The notes under the pieces are model-generated. The model searched no databases. It was not told where the DNA came from and saw only the letters and a program-made list of their open reading frames with translations. From Arthrobacter sp. NicSoilC5 (GTDB taxonomy: Bacteria > Actinomycetota > Actinomycetes > Actinomycetales > Micrococcaceae), in contig NZ_AP024660.1 of the NCBI RefSeq assembly GCF_019977395.1, forward strand, positions 4,526,001 to 4,590,000: a stretch of DNA of 64,000 nt, given 5' to 3'. Shown here piece by piece: positions 26,784 through 36,378 of the stretch (positions within the stretch are counted from its first letter, which is position 1; every line of letters starts with the position of its first letter). The translations under genes were made by a program, and so were the position numbers.

Positions 26784-28595
26784 GTGCTCCTACGACTGTC
26801 CCAGCTTTTCCTGCGCACGCTGCGCGAAGACCCCGTCGACGCCGAGGTTGCCAGCCACAAACTCCTGGTCCGCGCCGGCTACATCCGCCGCGCCGCCCCC
26901 GGCATCTACACCTGGCTGCCGCTGGGGCTGAGCGTCCTGCGCAAGGTCGAGGAAATCATCCGCGAGGAAATGACGGCCATCGGCGCCCAGGAAGTCCACT
27001 TCCCGGCCCTGCTGCCCCGGGAACCGTATGAGGCCACCAACCGCTGGACCGAATACGGCGAGGGCCTGTTCCGGCTGCAGGACCGCAAGGGCGCCGACTA
27101 CCTGCTGGCCCCCACGCACGAGGAAATGTTCACGCTCCTGGTCAAGGACCTGTACTCGTCCTACAAGGACCTGCCGCTAAGCCTGTACCAAATCCAGAAC
27201 AAGTACCGCGACGAGGCACGTCCCCGGGCAGGGCTCCTCCGCGGCCGTGAGTTCATCATGAAGGATTCCTACTCCTTCGACGTCGACGACGCCGGCCTGG
27301 ATGCCAGCTACGCAGCGCACCGCGCCGCCTACCTGAAGATCTTCGAGCGCCTCGGACTCGAGGTTGTGCCGGTAGCGGCCACTGCCGGCGCCATGGGCGG
27401 ATCCAGGAGCGAGGAATTCCTGTTCCCCACCGAGATTGGCGAGGACACCTTCGTCCGCTCCGCAGGCGGCTACGCGGCCAACGTGGAGGCTGTCACCACG
27501 GTGGTCCCCGACCCGATCGACTTCACCAATGCTCCGGCAGCGGAAGTCCTGGACACCCCGGACACGCCCACCATCGAGACCCTGGTTGCCGCGTCCAACC
27601 AGATTGCCCCGCGGGCAGAGGCCGACGGCGGCGCCTGGGCTGCCGCCGACACGCTCAAGAACGTGGTCCTCGCCGTCACCCTGCCCACCGGTGAGCGTCA
27701 GCTGGTGGTCATCGGCGTTCCCGGCGACCGCGCAGTGGACCTCAAGCGCGTCGAAGCCAACATCGGCGCCTTCCTGCCCATCGCAGGCGAGATCGGACTC
27801 GAGCAGGCCGGCGAGGAGGACCTGAAGAAGCAGCCGCTGATCGTCAAGGGCTACCTGGGCCCGGGCCTTTCCCCGGACCAGGCCCTCCTCGGCGCCGAGA
27901 GCGCCACAAAGCTCCTCTACCTGGTGGACCCGCGCGTGGTCAGCGGCACCGCCTGGATCACCGGCGCCAACGAGGCCGGCAAGCACGTCTTCGGTTTGGT
28001 CGCGGGCCGCGACTTTACCTGGGACGGCGTGATCGAGTGCACTGAAGTCCGTGCCGGCGATCCTTCGCCGGACGGCTCCGGCCCCCTGGAAACCGCCCGC
28101 GGCATCGAAATGGGCCACATCTTCCAGCTGGGCCGCAAGTACGCCGAAGCCCTGGACCTCAAGGTGCTGGACCAGAACGGCAAGCAGGTAGTGGTCACCA
28201 TGGGTTCCTACGGCGTCGGCGTAACCCGGGCCGTGGCAGCCCTGGCCGAAGCCAACCACGATGACCGCGGCCTGGTCTGGCCCCGCACCGTGGCACCTGC
28301 CGACGTGCATGTGGTGGCCGTGGGCCGCGGCGAGGAGATCTTCCAGGCAGCGGAGAAACTCTCGGCAGACCTTGAAGCGGCAGGCCTGTCGGTCATCTAC
28401 GACGACCGTCCCAAGGTCTCGCCCGGCGTGAAGTTCGGCGACGCGGAACTGGTGGGCGTGCCCACCATCCTCGCCGTGGGCCGCGGGCTGGTGGACGGTG
28501 TGGTGGAAATCAAGGACCGCCGCAGCGGTGAAGCCGAGAACATCGAGGTGGACAAGGCCGTCGACTACGTGGTCAACGCCGTCCGCAACCAGTGA
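26784..28595 (+). CDS. proS: Prolyl-tRNA synthetase (bacterial type with editing insert)
   Basis: About 603 residues. Class II core motifs include motif 2 [21 protein letters not shown] (in parts) and motif 3 [16 protein letters not shown]. The INS editing domain sits between motifs 2 and 3, about residues 225-390. The C-terminal anticodon-binding domain ends the protein. It charges tRNA-Pro. The GTG at 26784 matches the family N-terminus [16 protein letters not shown]; upstream in-frame sequence is not conserved-looking. It overlaps the next gene by 4 bp. Confidence 0.95.
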   Translation: MLLRLSQLFLRTLREDPVDAEVASHKLLVRAGYIRRAAPGIYTWLPLGLSVLRKVEEIIREEMTAIGAQEVHFPALLPREPYEATNRWTEYGEGLFRLQDRKGADYLLAPTHEEMFTLLVKDLYSSYKDLPLSLYQIQNKYRDEARPRAGLLRGREFIMKDSYSFDVDDAGLDASYAAHRAAYLKIFERLGLEVVPVAATAGAMGGSRSEEFLFPTEIGEDTFVRSAGGYAANVEAVTTVVPDPIDFTNAPAAEVLDTPDTPTIETLVAASNQIAPRAEADGGAWAAADTLKNVVLAVTLPTGERQLVVIGVPGDRAVDLKRVEANIGAFLPIAGEIGLEQAGEEDLKKQPLIVKGYLGPGLSPDQALLGAESATKLLYLVDPRVVSGTAWITGANEAGKHVFGLVAGRDFTWDGVIECTEVRAGDPSPDGSGPLETARGIEMGHIFQLGRKYAEALDLKVLDQNGKQVVVTMGSYGVGVTRAVAALAEANHDDRGLVWPRTVAPADVHVVAVGRGEEIFQAAEKLSADLEAAGLSVIYDDRPKVSPGVKFGDAELVGVPTILAVGRGLVDGVVEIKDRRSGEAENIEVDKAVDYVVNAVRNQ

Positions 28596-29386
28596 TCTCC
28601 GGCTTCGAATCGATCCAGCTCACCACCATCATCCTGATCGTGGTGGCTGGATTCGCAGCCGGCTGGGTTGACGCGGTGGTGGGCGGCGGGGGCCTTATCC
28701 AGCTTCCCGCACTGCTGCTGGTTCCCGGCATCGCGCCGGTCCAGGCGCTGGCCACCAACAAGATGGGCTCCATCTTCGGGACCGCCACCAGCGCCGCCAC
28801 GTACTACCGGAGGGTGGGGCCGGACCTTCGGACGGCCGTCCCCATGGCCGTCATAGCCCTCGCGGGCAGCTTCGGCGGGGCGAGCCTGGCGGCCACCCTG
28901 CCGGCCGGGGTCTTCAAGCCCATCATCGTGGTGGCGCTGGTCGCCGTCGCGCTTTTCACCGCCCTCAAACCCAGCGTCGGCGAGCTGACGGCACTGCGGC
29001 ACGAAGGCCACCGGCACTATGTGGTGGCCTGCCTCATCGGTGCGGTGATCGGGTTCTATGACGGACTCATCGGCCCCGGGACGGGGTCCTTCCTGGTCAT
29101 TGCCCTGGTGTCCGCCATGGGGTATGCGTTCCTGGAAGCGAGCGCCAAGGCCAAGATCGTGAACATGGCCACGAACGCCGGGGCGCTGCTGTTCTTCCTC
29201 CCGCACGGCTCCATCCTGTGGGGCATCGGCCTGCTGCTCGGGGCAGCGAACATGGCCGGAGGCTACCTGGGCGCCCGGACCGCCGTGCAGCAGGGCAGCA
29301 AGTTTGTCCGGGTGGTCTTCCTGGTGGTTGTCGGGGCCTTGATCATCAAGCTCGGCTACGACGTCTGGCAGGAGAACTTCGCCTGA
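28592..29386 (+). CDS. TauE/SafE-family sulfite/anion exporter-like permease
   Basis: A 264-residue membrane protein with about eight helices and the two-repeat TauE/SafE layout. Typical segments are [21 protein letters not shown] near residue 20, [12 protein letters not shown], and [15 protein letters not shown] near residue 155. Transport of sulfite, sulfonates or other anions is typical of the family; the substrate here is not known. The GTG start overlaps the proS stop (GTGA). Confidence 0.88.
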   Translation: MISGFESIQLTTIILIVVAGFAAGWVDAVVGGGGLIQLPALLLVPGIAPVQALATNKMGSIFGTATSAATYYRRVGPDLRTAVPMAVIALAGSFGGASLAATLPAGVFKPIIVVALVAVALFTALKPSVGELTALRHEGHRHYVVACLIGAVIGFYDGLIGPGTGSFLVIALVSAMGYAFLEASAKAKIVNMATNAGALLFFLPHGSILWGIGLLLGAANMAGGYLGARTAVQQGSKFVRVVFLVVVGALIIKLGYDVWQENFA

Positions 29387-29442
29387 CCCCGGCCCGGAAA
29401 CTGGTTCTCGTGACCCGGGCGTGCCCGGCGTAGCATGCAGGT

Positions 29443-30834
29443 ATGGCACACGGCGACGACGGGTATGCCGCGGCGTTGGCAGCCGCAGCAGGGCACTCGC
29501 AGGCCTGGCTGGCCAGCCTCCGGGACCGCCCTGTAGGCCCCCGCGTGCATGCCTCTGACCTTGCCGGCGTGTTTGGCGGCCCACTGCCCGCAGCAGGCAT
29601 GCCCGCTGCTGAGGTGATCGATTTCCTTGCCACGCAGGCCGAGCCCGGGCTGATGGCCATGCCCTCGGGCCGGTTCTTCGGCTGGGTCATCGGCGGTACC
29701 CTGCCCGCTGCACTGGCCTCAGACTGGCTGGTGAGCGCCTGGGACCAGAACGCGGCCATGCGCTACGCCACCCCCGCCACAGCCGCCATAGAGGACGGCG
29801 CCGGAAAGTGGCTGCTGGACCTGCTGGGGCTGCCCGGCGGGTCCGACGTCGGCTTCGTCACCGGGGCCACCATGGCCAACTTCACTGGGATGGCCGCCGC
29901 CCGCTGGCGGCTCCTGGCCGACGCCGGATGGGACCTGGACCGGGACGGACTGTCCGGGGCGCCGCGGATCCGCTGCTTCGTGGGCCGGGAACGGCACGAC
30001 ACTGTCGACCTTGGCCTCCGCTACCTTGGCCTGGGGAAGCCAATCCAGGTCGACGCCGACGCGCAGGGCCGCCTGCTTCCCGCCGCGCTGGACGCCGCCC
30101 TCGCCGCCGGGTCCGGCCCCGCCCTGGTATGCCTCCAGGCGGGCAACGTGCACTCGGGCGCCTTTGACCCCTTTGCCGAGGCCATCGCCGTCGCACGCAA
30201 ACACGGCGCGTGGGTCCACGTCGATGGCGCCTTTGGCCTGTGGGCCGCCGCTGTGCCGGAACTGCGGCACCTCACCCGGGGGTTTGAAGAGGCGGATTCG
30301 TGGGGCACCGACGCCCACAAGACCCTGAACGTGCCATACGACTGCGGCATCGCCATCGTCCGGGACCCGTCGGCGCTGCGGGCTGCGATGGGCCTGCATG
30401 CCAGCTACCTGGTGCATGACGCCGAAGGCCCGGGCGACCCTTTCGAAAAAGTCCCCGAGCTGTCCCGTCGCGCACGGGGAGTGCCGGTCTGGGCGGCCCT
30501 GAAAAGCCTCGGCCGCGACGGGGTGGCCGCGCACGTGGGCGGCCTGGCCGCGGCAGCAACGGCCATCGCGGAGGGAGTGGCGGCCCTGGACGGGGTGGAG
30601 GTACTCAACGATGTCGGCTACACCCAGGTGTGCCTGGCATTCGGGGATGACGACACCACCCGCGCAGTCACCGCCCGCGTCATCGAGGAGGGGAAGGTGT
30701 GGATGTCCGGTTCGCACTGGCGGGACCGGGACATCCTCCGGGTTTCGGTGAGCAACTGGCACACGGCGGGTGAGGATGTGGCCACGGCAGTGGACGCTGT
30801 CCGGTCAGCCCTTGCCGCGGTGCGGAACTCCTGA
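29443..30834 (+). CDS. PLP-dependent group II decarboxylase/aminotransferase-like enzyme
   Basis: A 463-residue fold-type I PLP enzyme of the aromatic amino acid decarboxylase/DDC superfamily. Visible motifs are GFVTGATMANFTG, the cofactor aspartate region WVHVDGAFGLWA, and the probable Schiff-base lysine in SWGTDAHKTLNVPYDCG. It probably acts on an amino acid; the substrate cannot be deduced. It stands alone, 56 bases after the permease gene. Confidence 0.85.
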   Translation: MAHGDDGYAAALAAAAGHSQAWLASLRDRPVGPRVHASDLAGVFGGPLPAAGMPAAEVIDFLATQAEPGLMAMPSGRFFGWVIGGTLPAALASDWLVSAWDQNAAMRYATPATAAIEDGAGKWLLDLLGLPGGSDVGFVTGATMANFTGMAAARWRLLADAGWDLDRDGLSGAPRIRCFVGRERHDTVDLGLRYLGLGKPIQVDADAQGRLLPAALDAALAAGSGPALVCLQAGNVHSGAFDPFAEAIAVARKHGAWVHVDGAFGLWAAAVPELRHLTRGFEEADSWGTDAHKTLNVPYDCGIAIVRDPSALRAAMGLHASYLVHDAEGPGDPFEKVPELSRRARGVPVWAALKSLGRDGVAAHVGGLAAAATAIAEGVAALDGVEVLNDVGYTQVCLAFGDDDTTRAVTARVIEEGKVWMSGSHWRDRDILRVSVSNWHTAGEDVATAVDAVRSALAAVRNS

Positions 30835-30877
30835 CCATCCAGCACCAATGCCCGCCTTCCGGCAGCAGGGCGGGACC

Positions 30878-31936
30878 CTATCCACCCTGCCCAGGTTCCG
30901 GCAGCGAATGGGGATGCGGCAGGCCCTCCAGGGTGTTTCCGGCGAGGGTGCTGGCTACCCAAAGCGACCGCGCCAGGTCACCCCTATGGCCCTTCCCGGC
31001 GTACCACAGCGCGTTTTCCACCTCCCTGGCGATGCCCCATTCCCTGGCCGCGTCCGGGTCCAGCCCGGCGGCGGTGCTGAAATCGTGGCAGCGGCCGAGG
31101 AGCGCTGGAGCGGGCCGGGCCGCGGGCAGGTCTCCCAGGCGGTTCCAGAGCAGCGGCGCAACCGCGAACTCGGGCTCACCGATCATGGGCTGGGGGTCGA
31201 TCGCCGCATAGCCGGCCGCGGCTGCCTCCGCTGTTCCAGGCCGGGCCAGGATGTTCAGGAAATGCAGGTCCGTGTGGACCAGGAGATCCCGGCCGGACCG
31301 GCGTCCCACCGCGCCGCGTGTCTGGCACACCTCCAGCGCCGCTTCCAACAGCCACCGGGGAAACGGCCGTCCCAGTTGTTCCCAGTCCGCGGGCAGGTCA
31401 TCGCTCCATTGTTCGGCCCGGGCAGCTATGTGGGTGAACTCCTGCCATTCCGGGCGGTGGTCCGGGACAAGTCCCAGCTGACGCACCAATCCGCCCCACA
31501 CCTGCGCTGCCTCATCCAGCGGCAGGTCCGCCAATGACCGGCCGGCGTCGAGCCGTTCCAGGAGCATGGCACAGGATCCGCTGTCCGAGGCCAGCAGGAG
31601 GACGGCACCGCGGCCGCCCCAGAGCGCCAGCGCATGCCGCTCCACCTTGGCCTCATCGTGGGGAAAAGCGATTTTGAGGGCTGCCGGCGAGCCGTCATCC
31701 TGCCGTACCGGCACGACCAGGCCGCCGTGGCCGCTCCAGGGGAAGCAGCCCGGCACCAGGTCAACCTCCAGATGCCACTGTTCCAGACGCTCGGCCAGCA
31801 GGCGCGGAAGACTGCCCAGCCAGGCCCGTCCCGCACTGCTGCGGGCGTAGCGGGAAGCGAGGTCAGGGGGAACGGGAACGGCAGCCGGCACGGCGCCAGA
31901 TGACAAGGGGCCGGGCACCACGGGATCAGACAACAC
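30878..31936 (-). CDS. Aminoglycoside/hydroxyurea phosphotransferase-family kinase
   Basis: About 352 residues. The kinase-like core has an ATP-binding region around VPVRQDDGSPAALKIAFP and the catalytic loop HTDLHFLNILARP, followed by the metal site YAAIDPQPMIGEPEFAVAP. These are hallmarks of the APH(6)/StrB and hydroxyurea kinase family. It might inactivate an aminoglycoside-like compound, but many chromosomal members have no known substrate. The GTG at 31936 overlaps the upstream VIT gene by 11 bases; no ribosome site is evident, so the start is uncertain. Confidence 0.8.
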   Translation of the reverse strand: MLSDPVVPGPLSSGAVPAAVPVPPDLASRYARSSAGRAWLGSLPRLLAERLEQWHLEVDLVPGCFPWSGHGGLVVPVRQDDGSPAALKIAFPHDEAKVERHALALWGGRGAVLLLASDSGSCAMLLERLDAGRSLADLPLDEAAQVWGGLVRQLGLVPDHRPEWQEFTHIAARAEQWSDDLPADWEQLGRPFPRWLLEAALEVCQTRGAVGRRSGRDLLVHTDLHFLNILARPGTAEAAAAGYAAIDPQPMIGEPEFAVAPLLWNRLGDLPAARPAPALLGRCHDFSTAAGLDPDAAREWGIAREVENALWYAGKGHRGDLARSLWVASTLAGNTLEGLPHPHSLPEPGQGG

Positions 31937-32693
31937 CGGAGGCGCCGAGCAGGTTGCCGATGACGAACGTTGCCGCGAGGGCCAGGGCGCCGCCCACCAC
32001 CACGCGGACAGCTGCCCTGGTTTTCGAGCCGCCGCCAATCCAGGCACCGAGTGCACCTGTCAACGCCAGGGCCACCAGCACCGATATGAACGTCAGCGGG
32101 ACCCGGATCCCCGGCGGCGGCAGCAGGATGGCCAGCATGGGCAGGATGGCGCCAATGGTGAAGGCAATGGCCGAGGCGAAAGCCGCGTGCCAGGGGCTGA
32201 CAATGTCCGCTTCGTCGATGTTGAGCTCGGCGGACAGGTGCGCTGCCAGGACATCATGGGCCGTAAGCTCGCTGGCGACCTTGGCCGCCGTCTCCGGGGT
32301 GAGGCCCTTGGCCTGGTAGATGGCGGTCAGCTCAGCCAGTTCCGCTTCCGGGTCCTCCGCCAGCTCGCGGCGCTCCTTCTCGATCAGCGCCCGCTGGCTG
32401 TCGCTTTGGCTGCTGACGGAAACATATTCGCCCAGCGCCATGGACACCGCGCCGCCCACCACCCCGGCTACGCCCGCCGTGAGGATGGGGCCCAGCTCGG
32501 CGGTGGCCCCCGCCACGCCCACGACGATGGCGGCAACGGAGACGATGCCGTCGTTGGCGCCCAGGACACCGGCGCGCAGCCAGTTCAGCCGGTGCGCTGT
32601 ATCGTCGCCGTGCGGCTCAGTCTCCAGGTGGCGGTTCAGGTCCGGGCCGGCTGCATTGGTCCCCGGGGCATCGGCCGGTTCGTCCGCGTTCAT
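31926..32693 (-). CDS. VIT1/CCC1-family membrane protein (iron/manganese transporter-like)
   Basis: About 255 residues. VIT family features are RLNWLRAGVLGANDGIVSVA near residue 40, MALGEYVSVSSQSDSQRA, a charged cytoplasmic region with ERRELAEDPEAELAEL, and three C-terminal helices. Family members move Fe2+ or Mn2+ across membranes. The ATG at 32693 follows GAAGGC; upstream in-frame residues look unrelated. It overlaps the downstream kinase gene on the same strand. Confidence 0.88.
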   Translation of the reverse strand: MNADEPADAPGTNAAGPDLNRHLETEPHGDDTAHRLNWLRAGVLGANDGIVSVAAIVVGVAGATAELGPILTAGVAGVVGGAVSMALGEYVSVSSQSDSQRALIEKERRELAEDPEAELAELTAIYQAKGLTPETAAKVASELTAHDVLAAHLSAELNIDEADIVSPWHAAFASAIAFTIGAILPMLAILLPPPGIRVPLTFISVLVALALTGALGAWIGGGSKTRAAVRVVVGGALALAATFVIGNLLGASGVV

Positions 32694-32791
32694 GCCTTCA
32701 GCAAACCACCCCCGCCCGCCCAATGCCACCCTCCACAAGGCCTTCCTTCGGGACCGGATCCAGGGCGGGACGGCGGTCCGTTCAGCGGGGG

Positions 32792-34000
32792 TCAGGATGC
32801 GGCGGGCGACGGCGCCAGGCCGGTCCCGGCGGGAAGGGCAGGCAGTTGCCCGGTGTCCAGGAGCAGGCCCGGCACAGGCCCGGGGTCTGCTCCCCAGCGC
32901 AGGGCACGGCCTGCGGCGGAGCGAAGGGCTGCCAGGGCCCATGTCCGGTCCTGGCCCTGCGAGACGGCCACAACGTCGCCATACGAGGCCAGCGTTGCCG
33001 CCTCAAGTTTGCCCAGCCCGGCGGCCGGGGCAGCCAGGAAGCCCGGATCGAGGACGTACCCGGGCTGTTGCGGCACGGGGCCGCCGCAGGCCGCCCGGAG
33101 CCGTTCCGCCGCGGCCGCAGCCAGATCCTTGTGCACGCCCAGGAATTCCGACGCCGGACCGGTCTCGGCGGGAGCGAGGCGGGGGAGCGCCGCCTGGTAG
33201 CCGTAAACGGCCCGCTGCTCGGCGGAAACGGCCGCGGCCAGGGCCTGGCGCGTGCCGGGGGCAGTGCCTGGCGCCGCGCTGTCCTTGACGGACGGGGCTG
33301 AGACGGACGGGGCTGAGGCGGGCGGGGCTGAGGCCGGCGTGCCTGAAGGGGCCGGGGACAACATGGCCTGGACTGAAGGCGAGGGGCACGGGGAAGCGGC
33401 TGCTGCTGTCCCGGGCGCCTCGGCGTCGGGTCCTGGGGTTCCCTGCGGTGCGGGGACCCCGGCGGCAGCGGCAAGACGCCCGGCCGCGATGAGCTGCGCG
33501 GTGCCGGCACCCGCGAGAAGCCGTGCCATGCCGCCGTCGGCCGTTTCAGCGTCCCTGAGCCGGATGGTCCCGCTGGTGGCCAGGGCCTGGACCAGCTCCG
33601 CGGTGTTTCGTGGACCGGCGACGGACGCTGGTGATGCACCTGCCTGCGGCGATGCCTGGGGCGGGCCGGCCGCAGGCACGGTCGGGGCACCGGTCACGGA
33701 GGCGGCGCCCGGGGGCATCAACGCCCTGGCCTGAATGGTCAGCAAGGTCACAACAGGGTCCACAGCGGTGGAATCCGCGGCGCCCGCGGAAGCGAGCTGC
33801 ATTCCGGCGGCCCGCAGATCGAGGGCCGCACTGAACGCTGCCGCCCGGGCGCGCTCAGAAAACGGAGGCTCGGCAGGGGCAGGTTTTTCCGCGGGAATCA
33901 GGGCGAAACCGAGGCTCAGGACAACCAGGGCAGCCAGCGCGAAGACGGCAAATCGGATCGGGCGCATGCGGGGGGCGGTGTCCTGGCGGCGGTCTTTCAC
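32792..34000 (-). CDS. Secreted/membrane-anchored protein with DUF4439 ferritin-like domain
   Basis: About 402 residues. An N-terminal hydrophobic anchor (IRFAVFALAALVVLSLGFALI) and Ala/Pro-rich regions precede a C-terminal ferritin-like DUF4439 domain (about residues 265-400). The domain is marked by AVSAEQRAVYGYQAALPRL and FLGVHKDLAAAAAERL. Its biochemical role is unknown. It is divergent from rimP. Possible starts are GTG 34018, GTG 34000 and ATG 33967; none has a strong ribosome site. Confidence 0.78.
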   Translation of the reverse strand: MKDRRQDTAPRMRPIRFAVFALAALVVLSLGFALIPAEKPAPAEPPFSERARAAAFSAALDLRAAGMQLASAGAADSTAVDPVVTLLTIQARALMPPGAASVTGAPTVPAAGPPQASPQAGASPASVAGPRNTAELVQALATSGTIRLRDAETADGGMARLLAGAGTAQLIAAGRLAAAAGVPAPQGTPGPDAEAPGTAAAASPCPSPSVQAMLSPAPSGTPASAPPASAPSVSAPSVKDSAAPGTAPGTRQALAAAVSAEQRAVYGYQAALPRLAPAETGPASEFLGVHKDLAAAAAERLRAACGGPVPQQPGYVLDPGFLAAPAAGLGKLEAATLASYGDVVAVSQGQDRTWALAALRSAAGRALRWGADPGPVPGLLLDTGQLPALPAGTGLAPSPAAS

Positions 34001-34107
34001 AACAGACCATGGTGTCACGCTGAGGGGGCACCCCGGTGCACCACTGGACCGGTAAAATAGCTACGCTAGTAAACACCACATCATCTATAGGGAGGGCGGC
34101 CGGCATC

Positions 34108-34718
34108 GTGAGCAATGCAGAAGCCACGGCTTCACCAGACCATACCGGTACGGGAAGCGGATCCGCGCCGGCCCACAATCCTGAAGCTGCCAGGCTCCGG
34201 GCCCTCCTGGAACCCGCGGTCCAGGCCAACCGCCTGTACCTCGAGGATGTTGCCATCATCCCCGGCTCCCACCGGGTGGTCCACGTTGTGGTGGACCTGC
34301 CGCAGGAGGAGACCGGCGGAGTCAGCCTTGACGTCATCGCGGACATCTCCCGGGTGCTCTCTGACGTGCTGGACAACGACCCCAACGACGACGGGCGGCC
34401 CTACGACCTCGAGGTGTCCTCACCCGGCGTCGGGCGTCCCCTGACCGAACCCCGGCACTGGCACCGCGCCCGCGGCCGGATGGTCAAGGTCAACGTCATC
34501 CAGGGCGAAAACGTCACCGGCCGCATCCACGCCGTGGACGGTGGGGGAGTGACGGTTATCCCCGAGGTGCCCGTCAAGAAGGGCATGAAGCCCCGGCAGG
34601 GTGACCCGGTAAAACTTCCTTTCGACAGGATCCGCAACGGAAAAGTCGAGATCGAATTCAGCCACCTCCCGGAGGACGGTCTGGAACCTGAACACAATGG
34701 ACCTTCCGAGGAGGCCTG

Positions 34719-34719
<1 letters not shown>
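34108..34719 (+). CDS. rimP: Ribosome maturation factor RimP
   Basis: About 203 residues. The N-terminal alpha/beta domain contains the signature [19 protein letters not shown] near residue 108, and the C-terminal SH3-like domain follows. It helps assemble the 30S subunit. It heads the rimP-nusA block. The GTG at 34108 has GGGAGGG upstream, and TAAAAT at 34053 is a plausible -10. The stop overlaps the nusA start. The N-terminal 25 residues are a low-complexity extension. Confidence 0.92.
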
Positions 34720-35699
<980 letters not shown>

Positions 35700-35709
35700 G
35701 GTCCGGGCA

Positions 35710-35738
35710 GGGTGGCTGCTGCACCGCAACAGCCACCC
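35710..35738 (+). terminator. Terminator-like hairpin after nusA
   Basis: GGGTGGCTG (35710-35718) pairs perfectly with CAGCCACCC (35730-35738), followed by GGTTTCGGG. It could separate rimP-nusA from ylxR-infB or reduce read-through. Confidence 0.6.
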
Positions 35739-35766
35739 GGTTTCGGGCAGAACGGCCCGGAGGGGC

Positions 35767-35842
35767 TAGAATAGATAAGACCGCGCCTAACGGCCGGTAG
35801 CCGTGTGCCTTGGGCGTGCTCGTTTCCGTGACTGCGGAAACG
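35767..35842 (+). promoter_or_regulatory. Candidate ylxR-infB promoter and leader hairpin
   Basis: A -10-like TAGAAT at 35767-35772 follows the nusA hairpin; the -35 is weak. Downstream, CGTTTCCG (35821-35828) and CGGAAACG (35835-35842) form a perfect 8-bp stem in the ylxR leader, without a T tract. Confidence 0.45.
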
Positions 35843-35878
35843 GTAAAACCTGCGGCCAGCAGAAAGAACGTCAGGACG

Positions 35879-36226
35879 ATGACCGTGGCAGAAATGCTTT
35901 CCACCGGGAATCAGCCCCAACGTACCTGCATCGGCTGCCGGAAGAAGGGTCCGCGGTCGCAGTTGCTCCGGCTCGTCGCCGAAGGCAGCGGGTCAACCGC
36001 CGTCCTGGTGGATGAACGACGCCGGATGGCTGGCCGGGGTGCATGGCTGCACCCCAGCGCATCGTGCCTGGCTCTGGCGATCAAGCGGCGAGCATTCGGG
36101 CGTGCCCTCCAGGGCGCAACCGGGACCGCAGCCGTCGAACACCGGATCACGTCAGGCCCGAACGTTGACGCCGCCCCGGTGGCTGCAACACCAACCGTCC
36201 AACCTGAAAGCGGGTCAGAAATCTGA
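35879..36226 (+). CDS. ylxR: YlxR-family (DUF448) RNA-binding protein
   Basis: About 115 residues. The family motif [10 protein letters not shown] is near residue 20, followed by [26 protein letters not shown]. YlxR is encoded between nusA and infB in many Gram-positive bacteria; it is a nucleic-acid-associated protein whose exact role is not settled. ATG at 35879 is preferred; other in-frame starts (GTG 35885, ATG 35891) are close. The C-terminal 30 residues are not conserved-looking. Confidence 0.88.
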   Translation: MTVAEMLSTGNQPQRTCIGCRKKGPRSQLLRLVAEGSGSTAVLVDERRRMAGRGAWLHPSASCLALAIKRRAFGRALQGATGTAAVEHRITSGPNVDAAPVAATPTVQPESGSEI

Positions 36227-36378
36227 TGGAAACCCGATGAGTTCCCAGCGATGAGTGCGTAACGATGACAACTTTGTTGCGCTCTGCAATGGGCCCCTTC
36301 GCATCAACAGCGGCTGGGGTCCGCAGTAAGAAGTAGACGGTTCGTGCCTGGCTCGGTGCGGACCGAGACAGGAGAAAT

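Noticed and set aside
26561..26860. Minus-strand 99-codon frame overlapping the proS start
   Set aside because: No family resemblance, overlaps the proS N-terminus, and its composition is uneven; kept as non-coding.
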